From Arthrobacter sp. Leaf141 (GTDB lineage: Bacteria; Actinomycetota; Actinomycetes; Actinomycetales; Micrococcaceae), in NCBI RefSeq assembly GCF_001424565.1, contig NZ_LMOL01000040.1:1-64000 (forward strand): a stretch of DNA of 64,000 nt, in the 5' to 3' direction. The position numbers and the translations under genes were made by a program. Shown here in pieces: positions 34,142 to 42,837 of the stretch. How positions within the stretch are numbered: position 1 is the first letter of the stretch; every line of letters starts with the position of its first letter. A model generated the notes under the pieces. It searched no databases. It saw only the letters and a list, made by a program, of their open reading frames with translations, and had not been told where the DNA came from.

Positions 34142-34546
34142 ATGGTCCTCGAACGAGAACTGATCCAAAGCCGGGGCTTTCGCAACGTCCAGGAAGGAGC
34201 CGACACTGTCGGTTTCGAGATAGCCCTGCGCATGCCCAACTACCGAGGCGTCTGGGGAAGCCTCATCGATGGGGTGGCTGTCACCGTGGACGGTCAGGAA
34301 TGGACCCGGGAAGTACCCCGCTGGACACTCCAGGGACGCACTTTCAGCATCCAGGAACTGCGCCAATCCACCAATGTCCGCTGGCAGCTCGATGAAGTGG
34401 CCACCGTCATGGTGCCGCTTGCAGGTGGCCTGGCCGTAGGTGTCCATGATGTCCGCGTTGATATTGCGCTGCACGCACCCTACATTCCGGCTGAATTCCA
34501 ACCGTCCATTTTCACGTCCCAGCGAAAGGTCACGGTCCTCGCATGA
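34142..34546 (+). CDS. C-glycoside deglycosidase beta subunit (DUF6379-type)
   Basis: The protein has 134 residues from ATG 34142 with GTGAGGA overlapping the previous stop region. It is a small all-beta-looking protein (FRNVQEGADTVGFEIALRMP; WTREVPRWTLQGRTFSIQEL; VMVPLAGGLAVGVHDVRVDI). I recognise this as the small subunit that forms a complex with the TIM-barrel subunit in bacterial C-glycoside deglycosidases (CarB/DgpB-like). It overlaps the alpha-subunit gene by four bases, consistent with equal production. The call depends strongly on this context. Confidence 0.8.
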   Translation: MVLERELIQSRGFRNVQEGADTVGFEIALRMPNYRGVWGSLIDGVAVTVDGQEWTREVPRWTLQGRTFSIQELRQSTNVRWQLDEVATVMVPLAGGLAVGVHDVRVDIALHAPYIPAEFQPSIFTSQRKVTVLA

Positions 34547-35436
34547 GCAACCTCAAGTACGGCGTCTCCCTCTACAGCTACACCGGTGATATCAACACCG
34601 TCCTCACCCTCGAAGACGCCATGGCACAAATAGCTGACATCGGCGCCACCGGGATTGAGATCCTGGGTGAAGGTCATGTGCCCAACTATCCGGAACCGTC
34701 CACGGCATGGATCGACCAATGGTACGGGCTGCTCGAAAAATACCAGCTGGAGCCCACCAACTACGGGTCGTGGATCGACTCGAGCATGTGGCGTGACCGC
34801 GACCTCACCGCCGATGAGGGCACCGGGATGCTGGCCCGTGACCTTCGCCTGGCCCATCGCCTTGGATTCACCTCAATCCGCCCCAAGATCGGTGTGGTGT
34901 CCATGGACCTGCGCCCCCACCCGATCTGGGAGGAAGTGATCGAGCGCAACCTCGATCTCGCAGCCGAGCTGGATCTCATCATTTGCCCGGAAATCCATGC
35001 GCCCACTCCCATCAAGCACCCGGTGGTGGACGAGTACATCGCTTTCATCGAGCGAACCGGATCAAAGAACTTCCGCCTGCTCATCGACACCGGTATCTTC
35101 CAAAAGGCAATCACCACCGCCAAGCACGACGGCCTCAGCGAAGAAGCCCAGGAAGAAGGCTGGCGTAAACCCCTCGCCGTTCCCATGTCGGACCTGGTGG
35201 ATGTCCTCCCCTACGTGTCCTTCATTCAGGCCAAGTTCTTCGACATCGACGATGACCTTGTTGACGGCCAGATACCCTGGCGCGAGATCCTTCAAACCCT
35301 GAAGAAGAACGAATGGTCGGGTTACCTTTCCAGCGAATACGAGGGCGATCGACTGCCTTACCGATCCATCGAACAGGTGCGCCGGCAGCATGCTCTCCTG
35401 CATCGCCTGGAGGCCGAGATCGCCGGGACGCTGTGA
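34543..35436 (+). CDS. C-glycoside deglycosidase alpha subunit (sugar-isomerase-like TIM barrel)
   Basis: The protein has 297 residues, start ATGA-coupled to the beta subunit. It belongs to the sugar phosphate isomerase/epimerase (xylose-isomerase-like TIM barrel) family. Likely metal and active-site residues are Glu150 and His152 in CPEIHAP, Asp182 in LIDTGIF and Glu265 in SSEYEGDR; Gln229 (FIQAKFF) stands where some relatives have His. With the beta subunit it would use a divalent metal to split the C-C bond between a 3-oxo sugar and a phenolic aglycone by deprotonation/beta-elimination. Family assignment is firm; the C-glycosidase role comes from the oxidase-beta-alpha gene order. Confidence 0.82.
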   Translation: MSNLKYGVSLYSYTGDINTVLTLEDAMAQIADIGATGIEILGEGHVPNYPEPSTAWIDQWYGLLEKYQLEPTNYGSWIDSSMWRDRDLTADEGTGMLARDLRLAHRLGFTSIRPKIGVVSMDLRPHPIWEEVIERNLDLAAELDLIICPEIHAPTPIKHPVVDEYIAFIERTGSKNFRLLIDTGIFQKAITTAKHDGLSEEAQEEGWRKPLAVPMSDLVDVLPYVSFIQAKFFDIDDDLVDGQIPWREILQTLKKNEWSGYLSSEYEGDRLPYRSIEQVRRQHALLHRLEAEIAGTL

Positions 35437-36983
35437 CCCAAGCCCTCCACAGCGGAACGGTCCCGGTTTCTCCCGCCCGCCTCCGGCTCCTCATGGCAGC
35501 ACTCCTGGCGGTCTCGTTCCTTGGCGCCCTCGACCACACCATCGTTTCGACATCACTGGCAACTGTCGCCGGCGAACTGGGAGCCCTCCAGCACATGAGC
35601 TGGGTGGTGGTGGGTTACACACTCGCCAGTACCGTCCTGCTCCCGGTCCTCGGAGGGCTGGGCGACCGGGTCGGTCCGCGGATGGTCTTTCTTATTGCGC
35701 TCGTCGGATTTGTTGCAGCCTCGTTCGGGTGTGGCCTCGCGCAGGACATGACCCAGCTCGTTGTTGCGCGGGTCGTCCAGGGGATGAGCGCGGCGGGTCT
35801 GCAACTGATGTCGCAGACGATCGTTGCCGAGGTCACCACGCCGCGGCAGCGTCCGCAGTACCTGTCACTCATCGGGGCCGCCTTTCCGGTCGCGATTCTG
35901 ATCGGGCCGCTCCTGGGGGGCCTGATCACAGACCACTGGGGGTGGCCCTGGGTCTTTTGGATCAACGTCCCGGTGGGGCTGGCCGCGCTTCTCCTGGCGG
36001 TCATCGCCGTTCCGCACATCGAACCAGCGGGCAGAAAACGGTTCGACGTCGTTGGAGCACTGCTGCTCACCGCTGTCCTTGTGGCGGTGGTGCTGGCAGT
36101 TGCGTGGTTCAGTTCAGCAAGCTCAACAGCGTGGATAGCCGTGGGAGCCGGCGCAGCGGCGCTGGGCGGACTTGTCGCCGTCGAGCGGGGGCAACAGAAC
36201 CCCATCATCCCGGTTCAGCTGTTCCGCAACCGGACCTTCAGTGCAGGCGTGGGACTTTCAGCAGTCATGGGTGCAGGGCTCATCTCAGCTACGGCGTACC
36301 TGCCAACGTATTTCCAAATGGCATTTGGCGTCAGTGCCACCATCTCAGGACTGGTACCCATCGCAACCGTGCTGGGAATGTTGGTGGGCAACCTCGTGAC
36401 GGGCTGGCTCGCTTCGCGGACAGGCCGCTACCGCGTGTTTCCGATCGTCGGCACGGTGATGGGAGCACTCGGGCTCGGAGCCATGTCTTTGCTCCCGGAG
36501 GGTGTGCCGCTGTGGCTCCCGGCGCTGATCATGGCGGTCGTCGGCCTCGGCACGGGAGCGTTCATGAGCCTCGCCATTGCCATCGTGCAAAGCGCTGCAC
36601 CCCGCAGTGAACTCGGCACCGCCACCGCAACCGCCGGGCTGAGCGGCCAGGTCGGATCCACCATCGGCTCAGCCGTAGTGGGCGGCGTGGTGGGGTTCGG
36701 CGTCGCGTCCCTGTTGCCAGCCGGACTCGATTCCCGCACCCTCACACCTGCTGTGGTCCACGCCGCCGGCCCGGCCTTGCAGGCAGAAATCGCCGCGATC
36801 TACCACAACGTGTTTTCCCCCGTTTTCCTGGCACTGGCCGGGGTCTACCTTCTGGGATTCATTGCGGCGTTAATGCTGCCCGACGGACGCCTTTCGGATG
36901 AAGCCAGCGCCCCCGCAGAGGACACTGCCGATCCCGATACCCAGGCCAACCCTGCCAATCTTGTACTGCAAGCAGAGGATTAA
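35433..36983 (+). CDS. DHA2-type MFS transporter
   Basis: The protein has 516 residues from GTG 35433, overlapping the previous stop as GTGA; the frame from 35313 is overlong. It has about 14 membrane helices. The first starts LLMAALLAVSFLGALDHTIV, with the family motif LDxTIV, and the loop GGLGDRVGPRMVF is MFS motif A. DHA2 proteins usually export drugs or amphipathic compounds by proton antiport. In this operon it may export released phenolic aglycones, or import glycosides; the sequence does not decide. Confidence 0.82.
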   Translation: MTQALHSGTVPVSPARLRLLMAALLAVSFLGALDHTIVSTSLATVAGELGALQHMSWVVVGYTLASTVLLPVLGGLGDRVGPRMVFLIALVGFVAASFGCGLAQDMTQLVVARVVQGMSAAGLQLMSQTIVAEVTTPRQRPQYLSLIGAAFPVAILIGPLLGGLITDHWGWPWVFWINVPVGLAALLLAVIAVPHIEPAGRKRFDVVGALLLTAVLVAVVLAVAWFSSASSTAWIAVGAGAAALGGLVAVERGQQNPIIPVQLFRNRTFSAGVGLSAVMGAGLISATAYLPTYFQMAFGVSATISGLVPIATVLGMLVGNLVTGWLASRTGRYRVFPIVGTVMGALGLGAMSLLPEGVPLWLPALIMAVVGLGTGAFMSLAIAIVQSAAPRSELGTATATAGLSGQVGSTIGSAVVGGVVGFGVASLLPAGLDSRTLTPAVVHAAGPALQAEIAAIYHNVFSPVFLALAGVYLLGFIAALMLPDGRLSDEASAPAEDTADPDTQANPANLVLQAED

Positions 36984-36985
36984 TT

Positions 36986-37912
36986 ATGCCCAACGAAATT
37001 ACCGCCGATTTCCTCCCAGCGTTCCTTCCACCGGAGGCACTGGTGGACCCGCCGCGCAACGCGGTCGCCCACAGAGGGCTGATCTATGCCTCTATCGACG
37101 GCTACCGGGCCCTGGAACTCGACCTCTACCTGCCAGCGGACGCCTCCGCCCCTGCGCCGCTGGTCGTCTGGATCCACGGCGGCGCATGGATTTTCGGTGC
37201 GCGGAGCCAACCCCCCGGCGACTGGGACCCCAACCTCGTCTTCCAATCGGCAATCGACGCTGGCATGGCCGTAGCAACCATCGACTACCGGCATTCGCGC
37301 GAAGCGCCCTTCCCAGCGCAACTGCACGACTCGAAAGCCGCCGTCCGCTACCTGCGGACGTTCGCACCCCAACTCGGCATCGATCCCGACCGCATCGCGG
37401 TCTGGGGCGAATCCTCCGGCGGGCACCTCGCGGCGCTCGTGGCCCTCGTCAACGACCCTGAACTTGAGGGGAATGTCGGAGCCACCGATGTGCCGAGCCA
37501 TGTCAGCGCCGCTGTGTGCTTCTATCCCATAACGGATGCTGTCGCGATGCCGTCGTTCTCTGAGTCCCTGGCCGAAGGTGTCCGGCTTCCATCTCCGATC
37601 GAAATGATTCTCGAAGGATCACCCTGGCCGTATGAGGAAGGGCTCCGGCAGATGTCCCCGGTGTCCTATGTCCGTTCCGACGCACCCCCGATGCTCCTCA
37701 TCCACGGGGAGGCGGACCGGCTGGTACCAGTCAGCCAAAGTCAGCAGCTGGCTCGGGCCCTCGAACAAGTGAACGCAGACGTACACCTGATTACTGTTCC
37801 TGGACTTCACCATGTCTTCTACGCGGGCGATCCTGAAGTCCACGTTGGCACGGCAATCGAGTTCCTGGCCCGGATACTCAAGGCGCCGTCTCCGGCTTTG
37901 GGGACGAAGTGA
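36986..37912 (+). CDS. Alpha/beta hydrolase (carboxylesterase)
   Basis: The protein has 308 residues from ATG 36986 with AGAGGA six bases upstream. It has the oxyanion-hole motif WIHGGAW, nucleophile Ser in WGESSGGHLAAL, and acid and His regions LLIHGEADRLVP and LHHVFY. This is the hormone-sensitive-lipase/carboxylesterase type. No signal peptide is seen. Within the glycoside operon it may strip acyl groups (acetyl, malonyl or phenolic) from imported plant glycosides; this is inference. Confidence 0.82.
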   Translation: MPNEITADFLPAFLPPEALVDPPRNAVAHRGLIYASIDGYRALELDLYLPADASAPAPLVVWIHGGAWIFGARSQPPGDWDPNLVFQSAIDAGMAVATIDYRHSREAPFPAQLHDSKAAVRYLRTFAPQLGIDPDRIAVWGESSGGHLAALVALVNDPELEGNVGATDVPSHVSAAVCFYPITDAVAMPSFSESLAEGVRLPSPIEMILEGSPWPYEEGLRQMSPVSYVRSDAPPMLLIHGEADRLVPVSQSQQLARALEQVNADVHLITVPGLHHVFYAGDPEVHVGTAIEFLARILKAPSPALGTK

Positions 37913-38946
37913 CTGCACCAGCCGTCAGGTGGGGGCTTGCAGGCACGGGAACAATTGCCAGGGAATTCGTACGGGCAATAGGTGAAGTACCCGGTGCCTC
38001 GATCGCCGCTGCCGCGTCCCGTACCGTCGCAGCCTCGGGCAAGTTCTGTTCCGACTTCGACATACCCAAACAACTCCTGTCGTTCCAGGACCTTGCCAGT
38101 GACGACGGGATAGACGCCGTCTACCTTTCCACGCCGGCAGGACTGCATCACGAGCACGCAAAGCTCTTCCTGGAGGCGGGCAAACACGTCCTGGTCGAAA
38201 AACCCTTTACTTCCAACCACGCCGAGGCCCTCGACCTGGCTCGAACCGCCCAAAGCAAGGGCGCGGTCCTGATGGAGGCCATGTGGTCCAGGTTCCTTCC
38301 CGCCTACGTTGAGCTGAAGCGTCTGGTGGATGACGGTGCCATCGGCGAGGTGCGGAAAGTCGAAGCGTCCTTCGGTTTCCCGATACCGGAGTCAGGTCCG
38401 GGCGCACGGCCAGCACTCTATGACCCCGCGCTGGGCGGAGGAAGCGTCCTGGAGCTTGGCGTGTATCCCGTTCAGCTCTCGCACTGGCTCCTCGGCAGCG
38501 AGCCAACCGTCGCCGCGTTCGGCAGCATCAGTTCCAGCGGTGTGGACCTGGACACAACGGCGCTCCTGCTTTTCGGTGACGGGGGCACCGGAACCATCAG
38601 CTCCTCCATACGAACAGTTCTGCCCAACGACGCACGGATACTGGGAACGGAAGGCTACATCCAGTTGCAGGCCCCGCACCATTGTCCAAACGGGCTGGCC
38701 GTTTCACGCTACAACCCGTCGGGGCCCGGAACGATGGAGCCCCACATCATCCGGGCGCCCATAATCGGCGGCGGGCTCAAATACGAAATTCTCGAGTTTC
38801 ACCGCCTTATTGAAACCGGCAGGTTGCAGAGCTCCGTGATGCCACTGAGCGACACCCTCGCCATCATGCGAACGCTTGACCTGATACGAGGCGAAGTCCG
38901 CGTCAACCAGGCCCGGACAGCAACCCTGGAAGGAACACTCAGTTGA
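37909..38946 (+). CDS. Gfo/Idh/MocA-family oxidoreductase
   Basis: The protein has 345 residues from GTG 37909 (GTGA overlap with the esterase stop). The Rossmann start is VRWGLAGTGTIAREFVRAIG and the family signature is VEKPFTSNHAEALDL, with the catalytic Lys in EKP. The C-terminal domain is of the GFO type (LYDPALGGGSVLELGVYPVQ). Such enzymes interconvert 3-oxo sugars and sugars with NAD(H), so it could reduce the released 3-oxo-glucose back to glucose or provide an alternative C3 oxidation. It is translationally coupled to its neighbours on both sides. Confidence 0.85.
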   Translation: MTAPAVRWGLAGTGTIAREFVRAIGEVPGASIAAAASRTVAASGKFCSDFDIPKQLLSFQDLASDDGIDAVYLSTPAGLHHEHAKLFLEAGKHVLVEKPFTSNHAEALDLARTAQSKGAVLMEAMWSRFLPAYVELKRLVDDGAIGEVRKVEASFGFPIPESGPGARPALYDPALGGGSVLELGVYPVQLSHWLLGSEPTVAAFGSISSSGVDLDTTALLLFGDGGTGTISSSIRTVLPNDARILGTEGYIQLQAPHHCPNGLAVSRYNPSGPGTMEPHIIRAPIIGGGLKYEILEFHRLIETGRLQSSVMPLSDTLAIMRTLDLIRGEVRVNQARTATLEGTLS

Positions 38947-41132
38947 AACCACTGTCAACTCCGGAGCAGATCCTGGCAGCCATGACCTATGCAGAGAAGC
39001 TGGCTCAGCTCCAGATCGTCTGGCGGCCGGACTCCACCGAAGCGGGCGCCCTTGCCCGTAACGGTGCCGGTGCCCTTTTCTGGCCTGCAACGGCGAAGGC
39101 CACCAATGCACTTCAGCGGACCGCAGTTGAGGAAAGCCCACACGGCATCCCCCTCCTGATCGGCCTCGACGTAGTCCACGGCCAATTCACCATCTTCCCC
39201 ACTCCCCTGGCACAAGCCGCCAGCTTCGACACGGAGGTGGCGGCGGCCGATGCCCGCCTCTCAGCCAGGGAAGCCCGGTCCACCGGAGTCAACTGGACCT
39301 TCTCGCCCATGATCGATGTGTCCCGGGACCCGCGCTGGGGACGCGTGGTGGAAGGGTTCGGTGAGGACCCATACCTCAACGCCGTCTTCGGGGAGGCCAA
39401 GATCCGCGGCTACCAAGGCGATGACCTCTCCTCGCGCACGTCTATCGCCGCCTGCGCCAAGCACTTTGTTGGCTACAGTGCCGCTGAGGGAGGCCGCGAT
39501 TACAACAGCACAGACATTTCCATCCAACGGCTTCGCAACATCTACCTGGAGCCCTTCAAGGTGGCGGTCACAGCAGGGGTCGCCAGCGTGATGGCAAGCT
39601 TCAACGCAGTCTCCGGCGTGCCCATGCACGCCAACCGGGAGATGCTCACCGATGTCCTCAAGAATGAGTGGGGACATAACGGCATCGTCGTCGCAGATGC
39701 CGGTGGGGTGGGAGAACTTGTGGAGCATGGCGTCGCCGCCAACGCGTCCGACGCCGGGCGGTTGGCTCTGTCAGCAGGGCTCGACGTCGAAATGGGCGGC
39801 TCTTTGCTCAGCGGAAATGAACCCATCATCCGTGAGGGCGTGCTGGACCCTGCACGCCTGGACGACGCCGTACTTCGTGTGCTCCGTCTTAAGCAGGCAC
39901 TGGGCCTGTTCGAAAACCCTTATGTGGACGAGTCGGCAGCCGCTACCGGCCCTGATGAAGCCTCGCTGTCAGCGGCAAGGGCCACTGCCGCACGCTGCGC
40001 TGTCCTGCTGAAGAACGAGGCAGCCGTCCTGCCGCTGAAGCCACGGGGACAACGCGTTCTGGTGGTGGGTCCCTATGCTGAAAGCAAGGACCACCTCGGC
40101 GCCTGGGTACAGTATTTCGCCTCGCCCACCACCACCTCAATTGTCGAATCCCTCACCGCGGCCCTGCCTGGCTCTGTGGTGACGGCACTTCCCGGCGCCA
40201 CCTTTTTTGACTCCGATCCTGGCCTCCAGGCTGAAGCCGCTGCCGCCGCGGCGGAAGCGGATCTTGTGATTGTGGCCGTAGGGGAACCCAGTACCCTCTC
40301 CGGGGAGGCAAGCTCACGAAGTTCATTGAACCTCCCCGGAGACCAGGAAGAACTGATCAGGGCCATTGCTGGTTCAGGCACCCCTTTTGCCGTAGTGCTC
40401 ATGACAGGCCGGCCGCTGGTGGTCAGCGAATGGATTGATCAGTGTCCTGCCCTCCTGGTGGCATGGCACCTGGGCACTGAGGCGGGAAAAGCGATCTCTG
40501 ACGTCCTCACCGGCATTGTCAACCCCGGCGGCAAGCTGCCCATGTCCTTTCCGCGTTCGGTGGGTCAGGTACCCATCTACTACAACCACGAGTCAACCGG
40601 GAGGCCCGCCCGCACAGGAGGATCCCTTGCCCACCAGCGGCCGGACGTTGGACTGACCGGCCCCAACAACACCGATGATTACTTCAAGTCGAAGTATCTG
40701 GACTTGGAGCTGGGGCCGCAGTTCGGTTTCGGCTACGGGCTCAGCTACACCTCCTTTGAGCTGGAATCATCGCAGGACCAGGCACTGTCGGTCGCCTTGG
40801 ACGGGCTCAGAGCTGGAACAAGGCTTTCTTTCACCACGATCGTTCGCAACACCGGAACGAGGGACGGGGATGAAGTTGTCCAGTTGTATGTCTCTGACCT
40901 TCTGGCAAGTGTGACCCGGCCTGTCAGGCAGTTGCGGGGCTTCCACCGCGTGTTCGTGCCGGCTGGCGAAGAGCGGCGGGTAACACTGACCGTCGGCTTC
41001 GATGACCTGGGATTCTGGACCAACGATGCCCAGGCCGGTTACATCGTGGAGCCAGGCGAATTCCGGATCCGGGTCGGCGACGGTCTGTCCTTCCAGGAAT
41101 TCAGGCTGAAGGTCACTCCCCCTTCCTCCTAA
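38943..41132 (+). CDS. GH3-family beta-glucosidase
   Basis: The protein has 729 residues from TTG 38943, overlapping the previous stop as TTGA, with GGAAGGA upstream; an ATG at 38982 is the fallback. Motifs: PLLIGLDVVHGQFTIFPTPL, FSPMIDVSRDPRWGRVVEGF, AKHFVGYSAAEGGRDYN, and nucleophile Asp252 in VVADAGGV (many GH3 have SD here). The C-terminal fibronectin-like domain is seen in FTTIVRNTGTRDGDEVVQLY. No signal peptide. It would cleave O-linked beta-glucose from imported glycosides, clearing the way for the C-glycoside enzymes. Confidence 0.9.
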   Translation: MKPLSTPEQILAAMTYAEKLAQLQIVWRPDSTEAGALARNGAGALFWPATAKATNALQRTAVEESPHGIPLLIGLDVVHGQFTIFPTPLAQAASFDTEVAAADARLSAREARSTGVNWTFSPMIDVSRDPRWGRVVEGFGEDPYLNAVFGEAKIRGYQGDDLSSRTSIAACAKHFVGYSAAEGGRDYNSTDISIQRLRNIYLEPFKVAVTAGVASVMASFNAVSGVPMHANREMLTDVLKNEWGHNGIVVADAGGVGELVEHGVAANASDAGRLALSAGLDVEMGGSLLSGNEPIIREGVLDPARLDDAVLRVLRLKQALGLFENPYVDESAAATGPDEASLSAARATAARCAVLLKNEAAVLPLKPRGQRVLVVGPYAESKDHLGAWVQYFASPTTTSIVESLTAALPGSVVTALPGATFFDSDPGLQAEAAAAAAEADLVIVAVGEPSTLSGEASSRSSLNLPGDQEELIRAIAGSGTPFAVVLMTGRPLVVSEWIDQCPALLVAWHLGTEAGKAISDVLTGIVNPGGKLPMSFPRSVGQVPIYYNHESTGRPARTGGSLAHQRPDVGLTGPNNTDDYFKSKYLDLELGPQFGFGYGLSYTSFELESSQDQALSVALDGLRAGTRLSFTTIVRNTGTRDGDEVVQLYVSDLLASVTRPVRQLRGFHRVFVPAGEERRVTLTVGFDDLGFWTNDAQAGYIVEPGEFRIRVGDGLSFQEFRLKVTPPSS

Positions 41133-41173
41133 GACACCGAAACCACGCCCAACAAGCAATGAGGACCATTACC

Positions 41174-42811
41174 ATGCCACACCAGAACTTCCCGCGGCTC
41201 GAGCGGACAGGCAACCACACCCGGCTCATCGTTGAAGACAGGCCATTCCTCTGCGTTGGAGGCGAGCTGCACAATTCGAGTGCTTCGAACCGGAATTACA
41301 TGTCGCCCATCTGGGACAAGCTGGTAAAGGCGGGGATCAATACTGTCATCGCTCCTGTGTCATGGGAACAAGTGGAACCGGTCGAGGGGCACCTCGACTT
41401 TTCGATCGTGGACGGATTGTTGGAAGACGCCCGGTCCGCGGGAGTCCGCCTGGTGATGATCTGGTTTGGCGCATTCAAGAACGCTTCCTCCACCTATGCC
41501 CCCAGCTGGGTCCGCGCCGATCGCCAACGGTTTCCACGCGCGGACAGGGGCACCAAACCTCTGAAGACCCCCTTCTCCTATCCCGGATCAATGCCGCGGC
41601 CAAGCCTGTCCGTCTTCTCGGACAATCTTTTCGAAGCGGACCGGACTGCCTACGCTGCCTTGTTGAAGCACGTCGCCCTGATCGATCCAGACCATACGGT
41701 CATCATGGTCCAGGTTGAGAATGAAGTGGGACTGCTGGGCGCAGGAAGGGACCACAGCGCAGTGGCGGAAGCCGCTTGGAATGCACCCCTCCCACAGCAG
41801 TTGATTACTGCGGTTTCCGAGGAACCGGATTCCTTCGCCCTTGGGTTTGTGCAGGCTCTCGGCACGAATCCGGACCGCACCATGAGTTGGGGGGACCACT
41901 TCGGCGATGACAACCCCCTTGCTGAGGAAACTTTTATGGCGTGGGGGTTCGCATCCTTTGTGGGCGGTTTGGCGGCTGCGGGAAAAGAGGTACTGCCGCT
42001 CCCCGCTTACGCCAACGCCTGGATCGGGCCACAACGTGGGCAGGACCTCCCCGGCCAATACCCAAGTGGTGGGCCGACGGCCGGCATGATCCCGGTATGG
42101 AGGGCCGCGGCGCCGGCCATCGACTTCCTGGCGCCGGATATCTATGTTCCCAACACGGCAGAAGTCATGCGCCAGTACGCCTCGGATTCGAACCCCTTGT
42201 TCATTCCTGAAGCACGTTTCCGCGCCGGGGATGCGTTTTTGGCAATTGGCGGCTTTGGAGGTTTCGGCTACAGCGTCTTCGGGGTGGAGGAGGGCAGGGA
42301 AGGCAACCAATTCAGCACAGCGTGCAACATCATTAACTGCCTTACTCCCGAGATAGTGGACGCGCAGCGAGACGGTCGAATTTTTGGGTTCGCCCTTGAA
42401 CAGGACGAGGAATCCTTCAGCAACGACCTGGTGGGTACGACAATTACTGTTCGGAATTCCAGGAAGCTCCTCGAGGGTATGCTCCTGGACGCAGGCGTGC
42501 GGGTTCCGCCGGCCCCGGAACTCGCGGAAGAAACGGTTGCCGCCACCCACGGCCCTACACCAGGAGACGTCCGTCCTTTCGGGATGGTGCTGGCGATCAA
42601 CCCCGCGGAGTTCATCGTTGTGGGCCAGGGGGCGCAAGTGGACTTCCACAAGCCCGGCTGTGACGTTGAGCTGGATTCGGTGAGGGAGTTGGTGGTGACC
42701 GATGCGGGGTTGCGGGAGGGACGATTCATCAATGGGGACGAGCGACTTGAGATCCTTTCAGATAAGCACATCACTGCCGTGAGGGTCCGGCTCCTCATCA
42801 CCGCCAGCTGA
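41174..42811 (+). CDS. Beta-galactosidase-like glycosidase with DUF5597 domain
   Basis: The protein has 545 residues. ATG 41174 is preferred since GAGGAC lies about eight bases upstream; an in-frame ATG at 41159 lacks a site. A TIM barrel of the GH35/GH42 clan opens with CVGGELHNSSASNRNYMSP; the acid/base Glu lies in MVQVENEVGLLG and the nucleophile Glu in FIPEARF. The C-terminal region resembles DUF5597 (FGMVLAINPAEFIVVGQGAQ). It would remove beta-galactosyl (or similar) groups in the cytoplasm. The exact substrate is not clear. Confidence 0.8.
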   Translation: MPHQNFPRLERTGNHTRLIVEDRPFLCVGGELHNSSASNRNYMSPIWDKLVKAGINTVIAPVSWEQVEPVEGHLDFSIVDGLLEDARSAGVRLVMIWFGAFKNASSTYAPSWVRADRQRFPRADRGTKPLKTPFSYPGSMPRPSLSVFSDNLFEADRTAYAALLKHVALIDPDHTVIMVQVENEVGLLGAGRDHSAVAEAAWNAPLPQQLITAVSEEPDSFALGFVQALGTNPDRTMSWGDHFGDDNPLAEETFMAWGFASFVGGLAAAGKEVLPLPAYANAWIGPQRGQDLPGQYPSGGPTAGMIPVWRAAAPAIDFLAPDIYVPNTAEVMRQYASDSNPLFIPEARFRAGDAFLAIGGFGGFGYSVFGVEEGREGNQFSTACNIINCLTPEIVDAQRDGRIFGFALEQDEESFSNDLVGTTITVRNSRKLLEGMLLDAGVRVPPAPELAEETVAATHGPTPGDVRPFGMVLAINPAEFIVVGQGAQVDFHKPGCDVELDSVRELVVTDAGLREGRFINGDERLEILSDKHITAVRVRLLITAS

Positions 42812-42837
42812 AGGCCGTTAACCTCGAAAGGAACCCA

